DNA of 7,778 bases from the NCBI GenBank assembly GCA_903891395.1, contig CAITEM010000062.1, forward strand, positions 1 through 7,778, read 5' to 3'. The DNA is from an uncultured Hyphomicrobiales bacterium. Its GTDB lineage: Bacteria; Pseudomonadota; Alphaproteobacteria; Rhizobiales; Xanthobacteraceae. This document shows, piece after piece, positions 5,364 to 7,778 of this stretch. The position numbers were made by a program, and so were the translations under genes. Every line of letters begins with the position of its first letter. The stretch's first letter is position 1. The notes under the pieces are model-generated. The model was given only the letters and a program-made list of their open reading frames with translations, did not search any database and was not told the DNA's origin.

Positions 5364-6208
5364 AAATGATAATTGACGCCGACGCGACCGATGTTGCCGT
5401 TGAAGCGTGCGGTCGTTTGTATCGCGGGCGCGCCAATGAAGAAAGTCGTCAGGTTGCTGGTATAATAAATGGTGCCCAGGTTGTAGTAGAGATACTCGGC
5501 CTTCAGCGACCAGTCGTGCGCGATCATCGCCTCAATTCCGGCTCCCAATGTCCATCCCGTCATGGTCTTTTCGCTTGAGCCGGCGCTGCACAGGAAACTG
5601 GCCAGCGGATCACCGGCGATGCAGTTGGTGGAGCCGCCGCTGGATGACGGAGCGGCCGTGGTGACGGTCGAGGCGATGCCTTTGCCGAACGCCAAGCCGC
5701 CGGTGGCAAATACCAACAAGGCGGGGGTTGGCAGATAGCCAACACGCCCACGCAGCGTGCTCAGCCATTCCAGTTTCTTGTCCTGCTGGGTTGTGACGAT
5801 GGGGTTGGCAAGGCCAAAATCGGGAGAAACGAATGAACTCAAGCCGCGAATGTTCGCTTTGGAGAAATCGGCCTCGACGCCGATGAGCGATTGGCCAATT
5901 TGATAATTGTAGCCGGCGCTGACGCCACCCAGCACGCCTTTGCTCCCGCTATCGAGAGTGCCGGGAAGTACAGTGGAGGGCGGTAAGCCCGTGAAGATCG
6001 CGTAGATACCAAATGGGTCTGTGCCGGTCAGGCTGTTTGAGCCCTTATTCCAGCCGTAGCCGCCGCTGACGCCGGCGTAGAAGCCCGTCCAGTTATACGG
6101 CGTGTCGGCTGCCGGGTGGGCGGTCCTTGGAGCACCATAGCTTGCGTTTGAGGCGCAACCAATTCCGGTTGCAAGTGCGGCGGCGACAACAGTCCGATGT
6201 AACGGCAT
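5360..6208 (-). CDS. Outer-membrane beta-barrel protein (Omp25/31-type porin family)
   Basis: This 282-residue protein has a signal peptide (residues 1 to about 25, TVVAAALATGIGCASNASYGA) and an OmpA-like transmembrane beta-barrel of the rhizobial/Brucella Omp25/31 type. Typical segments are NWTGFYAGVSGGYGW (39-53), GGVSAGYNYQIG (94-105) with LIGVEADF, WLSTLRGRVGY (149-159), FATGGLAFG (167-175), GWTLGAGIEAMIAHDWSLKAEYLYYNLG (218-245 in two strands) and the final strand GRVGVNYHF. The last residue is Phe, the expected outer-membrane assembly signal. C196 and C207 lie in a predicted surface loop and may form a disulfide. ATG 6208 is chosen because it directly precedes the signal peptide and has GGGA 7 nt upstream; a GTG at 6268 would put 20 non-signal residues in front. 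It is divergent from the AraC-type regulator. Family members are abundant structural or immunogenic proteins; transport specificity cannot be inferred. Confidence 0.9.
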   Translation of the reverse strand: MPLHRTVVAAALATGIGCASNASYGAPRTAHPAADTPYNWTGFYAGVSGGYGWNKGSNSLTGTDPFGIYAIFTGLPPSTVLPGTLDSGSKGVLGGVSAGYNYQIGQSLIGVEADFSKANIRGLSSFVSPDFGLANPIVTTQQDKKLEWLSTLRGRVGYLPTPALLVFATGGLAFGKGIASTVTTAAPSSSGGSTNCIAGDPLASFLCSAGSSEKTMTGWTLGAGIEAMIAHDWSLKAEYLYYNLGTIYYTSNLTTFFIGAPAIQTTARFNGNIGRVGVNYHF

Positions 6209-6437
6209 TAAGACATCCCAATTCCAGCGCGAGAAGCGTGAGCCGGACGTTAAGAGCTGACGCCGCACGGGGCTTGGGCTGGACGCGCTTCTTTATTGTG
6301 CTGAGCGATACTTTCAGCGTCTTCCAGAGCGCAGTGACATCGCTGCAACGCATGACAGGGCTTCATGATGTGTTTCGTCGTGTTCCAAGCGCATTCGGCG
6401 TGTTAGCCGTAACGAAGACGATAGATCGGAGGGGTTT
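6209..6437. promoter_or_regulatory. Shared divergent promoter region of the porin and AraC-type genes
   Basis: These 229 bp separate two divergent starts and must hold promoters for both. I find no convincing -35/-10 pair in either direction. Structures seen are three spaced GTGTT motifs (6370-6404, listed separately), a TGACA direct repeat (6335-6339 and 6353-6357, starts 18 bp apart), a small inverted repeat GCTGA...TCAGC (6300-6318), and a short hairpin CGGC-gtgtta-GCCG (6396-6409). The regulator has a strong ribosome binding site, GGAGGGG at 6428-6434. Confidence 0.5.
6370..6404 (+). promoter_or_regulatory. Candidate operator: three helically phased GTGTT motifs
   Basis: GTGTT occurs at 6370-6374, 6380-6384 and 6400-6404, with starts 10 and 20 bp apart, so all copies face one side of the DNA helix. 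The second and third are extended to CGTGTT. The array ends 33 bp before the GTG of the AraC-type gene. AraC-family proteins use two helix-turn-helix motifs to contact adjacent major grooves, so direct repeats at this spacing suit autoregulation or control of the divergent porin. Not tested against a background model. Confidence 0.3.
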
Positions 6438-7406
6438 GTGAACGACGAGGTGCAGACGCTGCTCGTGTCGAGCGCGCAGTTTTCGGGTCAAGACAGGATT
6501 GAAGCCTTTCGGGAAGTTTTCGGAAAGGCGATCATGCGGATGGAAATCGATCCGCTCGACGGTCATCCGCTTGACATCGAAATGAAGGTGCGCGCGTTGC
6601 CGCAAGTCGGCGTTGCATTCGGACGGCTGTCGCCGACACGAAATACGCACACGGGAGGGCTGATCGACAACGACGCGCCGGTGTTGATCGTCGTCGAAAG
6701 CGGTAGCGGCACGATGCAACAGGAAGGCCGGATCGAGAGCGTGTCGAGCGGTCAGGCCATGCTGGCGTCCAATGGTTTGTCCGGGACGTTCTGGGGGCAT
6801 ATGCCGTCGATCGTGACGAGCGTGCGTCTCGATCGCAAGATTCTGGAGACGCAAGCGGTGTCGATCGACGACGCGTTGATCAAGCCGATCCCGGCGGGGA
6901 ATCCTGCGCTGCAGTTACTCAACCACTATGCACGTATCTTAAATAGTGACGTTGCGCTGGCGACAGCCGAACTCCGTCATGCCGTAACGACGCATATTCA
7001 CGATCTCGCGGCTCTGGTGCTCGGCGCCACCCGTGACGGTGCGGCACTTGCCGAGAGACGGGGCATGCGGGCTGCGCGGCTCCATGCGATCAAGGAAGAC
7101 ATCATCGCCAATCTGTCGGGCCAGAACATCACGGCCGAAAAGATCGGCGCCAGACACGGTATTTCGGCGGGCTACGTTCGCAAGTTGTTCGAGGCCGAAG
7201 GCATGACATTCACGGACTTTGTGCTCGGCCAGAGACTCGCCCGCGCGCACCGGATGCTGTCCGATCCGCGATTTACCGCGCGCAAGATCAGCGCGATCGC
7301 GTTCGAATCCGGTTTTGGCGATCTGTCCTATTTCAACAACGCGTTCCGCCGCCGCTACGGCATGACGCCGTCTGACGTCCGCGCAACAGCCAAGCAGCCC
7401 GGCTAG
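6438..7406 (+). CDS. AraC-family transcriptional regulator
   Basis: This 322-residue DNA-binding regulator has an N-terminal sensing region and a C-terminal AraC/XylS double helix-turn-helix. The N-terminal half (about 15-190) resembles the AraC-binding-like cupin domain (VLIVVESGSGTMQQEGR, 82-98, then GQAMLASNG, 105-113). The DNA-binding part covers about 215-316. Its first helix-turn-helix is near 232-253 (TAEKIGARHGISAGYVRKLF) and the second near 282-305 (RKISAIAFESGFGDLSYFNNAF). It ends with the signature FRRRYGMTPSDVR. The GTG start at 6438 is supported by GGAGGGG at 6428-6434. The effector is unknown. Being divergent from the porin gene suggests, but does not show, that the porin is a target. 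It converges on the mutase gene with only 4 nt between stops. Confidence 0.92.
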   Translation: MNDEVQTLLVSSAQFSGQDRIEAFREVFGKAIMRMEIDPLDGHPLDIEMKVRALPQVGVAFGRLSPTRNTHTGGLIDNDAPVLIVVESGSGTMQQEGRIESVSSGQAMLASNGLSGTFWGHMPSIVTSVRLDRKILETQAVSIDDALIKPIPAGNPALQLLNHYARILNSDVALATAELRHAVTTHIHDLAALVLGATRDGAALAERRGMRAARLHAIKEDIIANLSGQNITAEKIGARHGISAGYVRKLFEAEGMTFTDFVLGQRLARAHRMLSDPRFTARKISAIAFESGFGDLSYFNNAFRRRYGMTPSDVRATAKQPG

Positions 7407-7410
7407 ATTG

Positions 7411-7778
7411 TCAGGTGTTACTGACGCCGTTGGCCTGTTCGACGATGCGTACCACGTCGGACATGATGCGGTTCAGTTCGAAATCCTTCGGCGTATAGAC
7501 CGCGGCGACGCCGGACTTTTCCAGCGCTTCGGCGTCCTCCGGCGGGATGATGCCGCCAACCACCAGCGGCATGGTCATGCCGGCGGCCTTCATGCGCGCC
7601 ACGACGTCGGCGACCAGCGGCAGATGGCTGCCCGACAGCACCGACAGGCCGATGACGTGAGCGTTCTGTTCGCGCGCGGCATCGACGATTTCTTCCGGCG
7701 TCAAGCGAATGCCCTGATAGACCACCTGCATGCCGGCATCGCGCGCCCGCACCGCGATCTGTTCGGCGCCGTTGGAAT
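7411..7778 (-). CDS. C-terminal cobalamin-binding domain of a B12-dependent acyl-CoA mutase (5' end missing)
   Basis: The last 121 codons of a minus-strand gene are present, running in from the right edge. They form a B12-binding Rossmann-like domain: SNGAEQIAVRARDAGMQVVY, IRLTPEEIVDAA, HVIGLSVLSGSHLPLV, PLVVGGIIPPEDAEAL, and VAAVYTPKDFELNRIM. The first visible residues S-N-G are the end of the D-x-H-x-x-G motif, whose His is the lower cobalt ligand; the D-G-H part lies just outside. Phrases such as RLTPEEIVDAA, GGIIPPEDAE and YTPKDFELN are, from memory, closest to ethylmalonyl-CoA mutase (Ecm/MeaA), an enzyme of the ethylmalonyl-CoA pathway for acetyl-CoA assimilation. A methylmalonyl-CoA mutase or a small stand-alone B12-binding subunit would look similar. 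A GTG at 7752 is not a true start, because conserved residues continue upstream of it. Confidence 0.85.
   Translation of the reverse strand, partial: SNGAEQIAVRARDAGMQVVYQGIRLTPEEIVDAAREQNAHVIGLSVLSGSHLPLVADVVARMKAAGMTMPLVVGGIIPPEDAEALEKSGVAAVYTPKDFELNRIMSDVVRIVEQANGVSNT

Noticed and set aside
6190..6196. Possible lipobox at C18 of the porin signal peptide (GIGC).
   Set aside because: The residue at -3 is Gly rather than Leu/Val/Ile, and the protein is a beta-barrel with a usable signal peptidase I site near residue 25.
6335..6357. TGACA direct repeat with 18-bp spacing in the porin/AraC gap.
   Set aside because: Two 5-mers at this distance are easily due to chance and 18 bp is off helical phase; it is noted in the region entry only.

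Overview
This GC-rich window looks like chromosomal DNA from an alphaproteobacterium, most likely a Hyphomicrobiales member near Bradyrhizobiaceae/Xanthobacteraceae. The reasons are the HNH protein beginning NVHVSPTGFPALVLNADFRP, an Omp25/31-type beta-barrel porin, a sensor-less hybrid histidine kinase placed after gluQRS, and a cobalamin-binding domain of the ethylmalonyl-CoA mutase type. All of these are inferred from remembered family sequences; no search was run.

Left part (1-2700). The 3' part of a cytochrome b561 gene (+) converges on a minus-strand group that reads, in transcription order, DNA-3-methyladenine glycosylase (start 2548), serine hydrolase/carboxylesterase (overlapping it by 8 nt), and HNH endonuclease-like protein. 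The HNH gene probably has its own promoter (about 1086-1115) and a TTG start at 1035. The glycosylase and gluQRS are divergent. The 150 bp between them holds a 74-bp composite palindromic repeat (2581-2654), one half of which fits the ATTCCC-N8-GGGAAT pattern of dispersed dRS3-like repeats.

Middle (2699-5363, +). gluQRS (tRNA-Asp queuosine modification by glutamylation) is followed after 42 nt by a soluble HisKA-HATPase-receiver hybrid kinase with no sensor domain, and after 28 nt by a secreted, cysteine-rich LprI/DUF1311-like protein. The short gaps allow one transcript.

Right part (5360-7778). The LprI-like gene and an outer-membrane beta-barrel gene (-) converge and share bases of their stop codons. 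The barrel gene is divergent from an AraC-family regulator (+). The 229 bp between them carries three GTGTT motifs spaced 10 and 20 bp, a candidate operator. The regulator converges on the 3' end of a B12-dependent acyl-CoA mutase gene cut by the window end.

I see no CRISPR array, tRNA, rRNA, insertion sequence or phage gene, and no clearly new multi-gene system. The oddities are modest: loss of the zinc-binding cysteines in GluQRS, a lysine-rich tail on the glycosylase, the composite repeat in a divergent promoter region, the phased GTGTT motifs, and a drop in GC around the secreted-protein/porin genes. No gap without a gene exceeds 300 bases.
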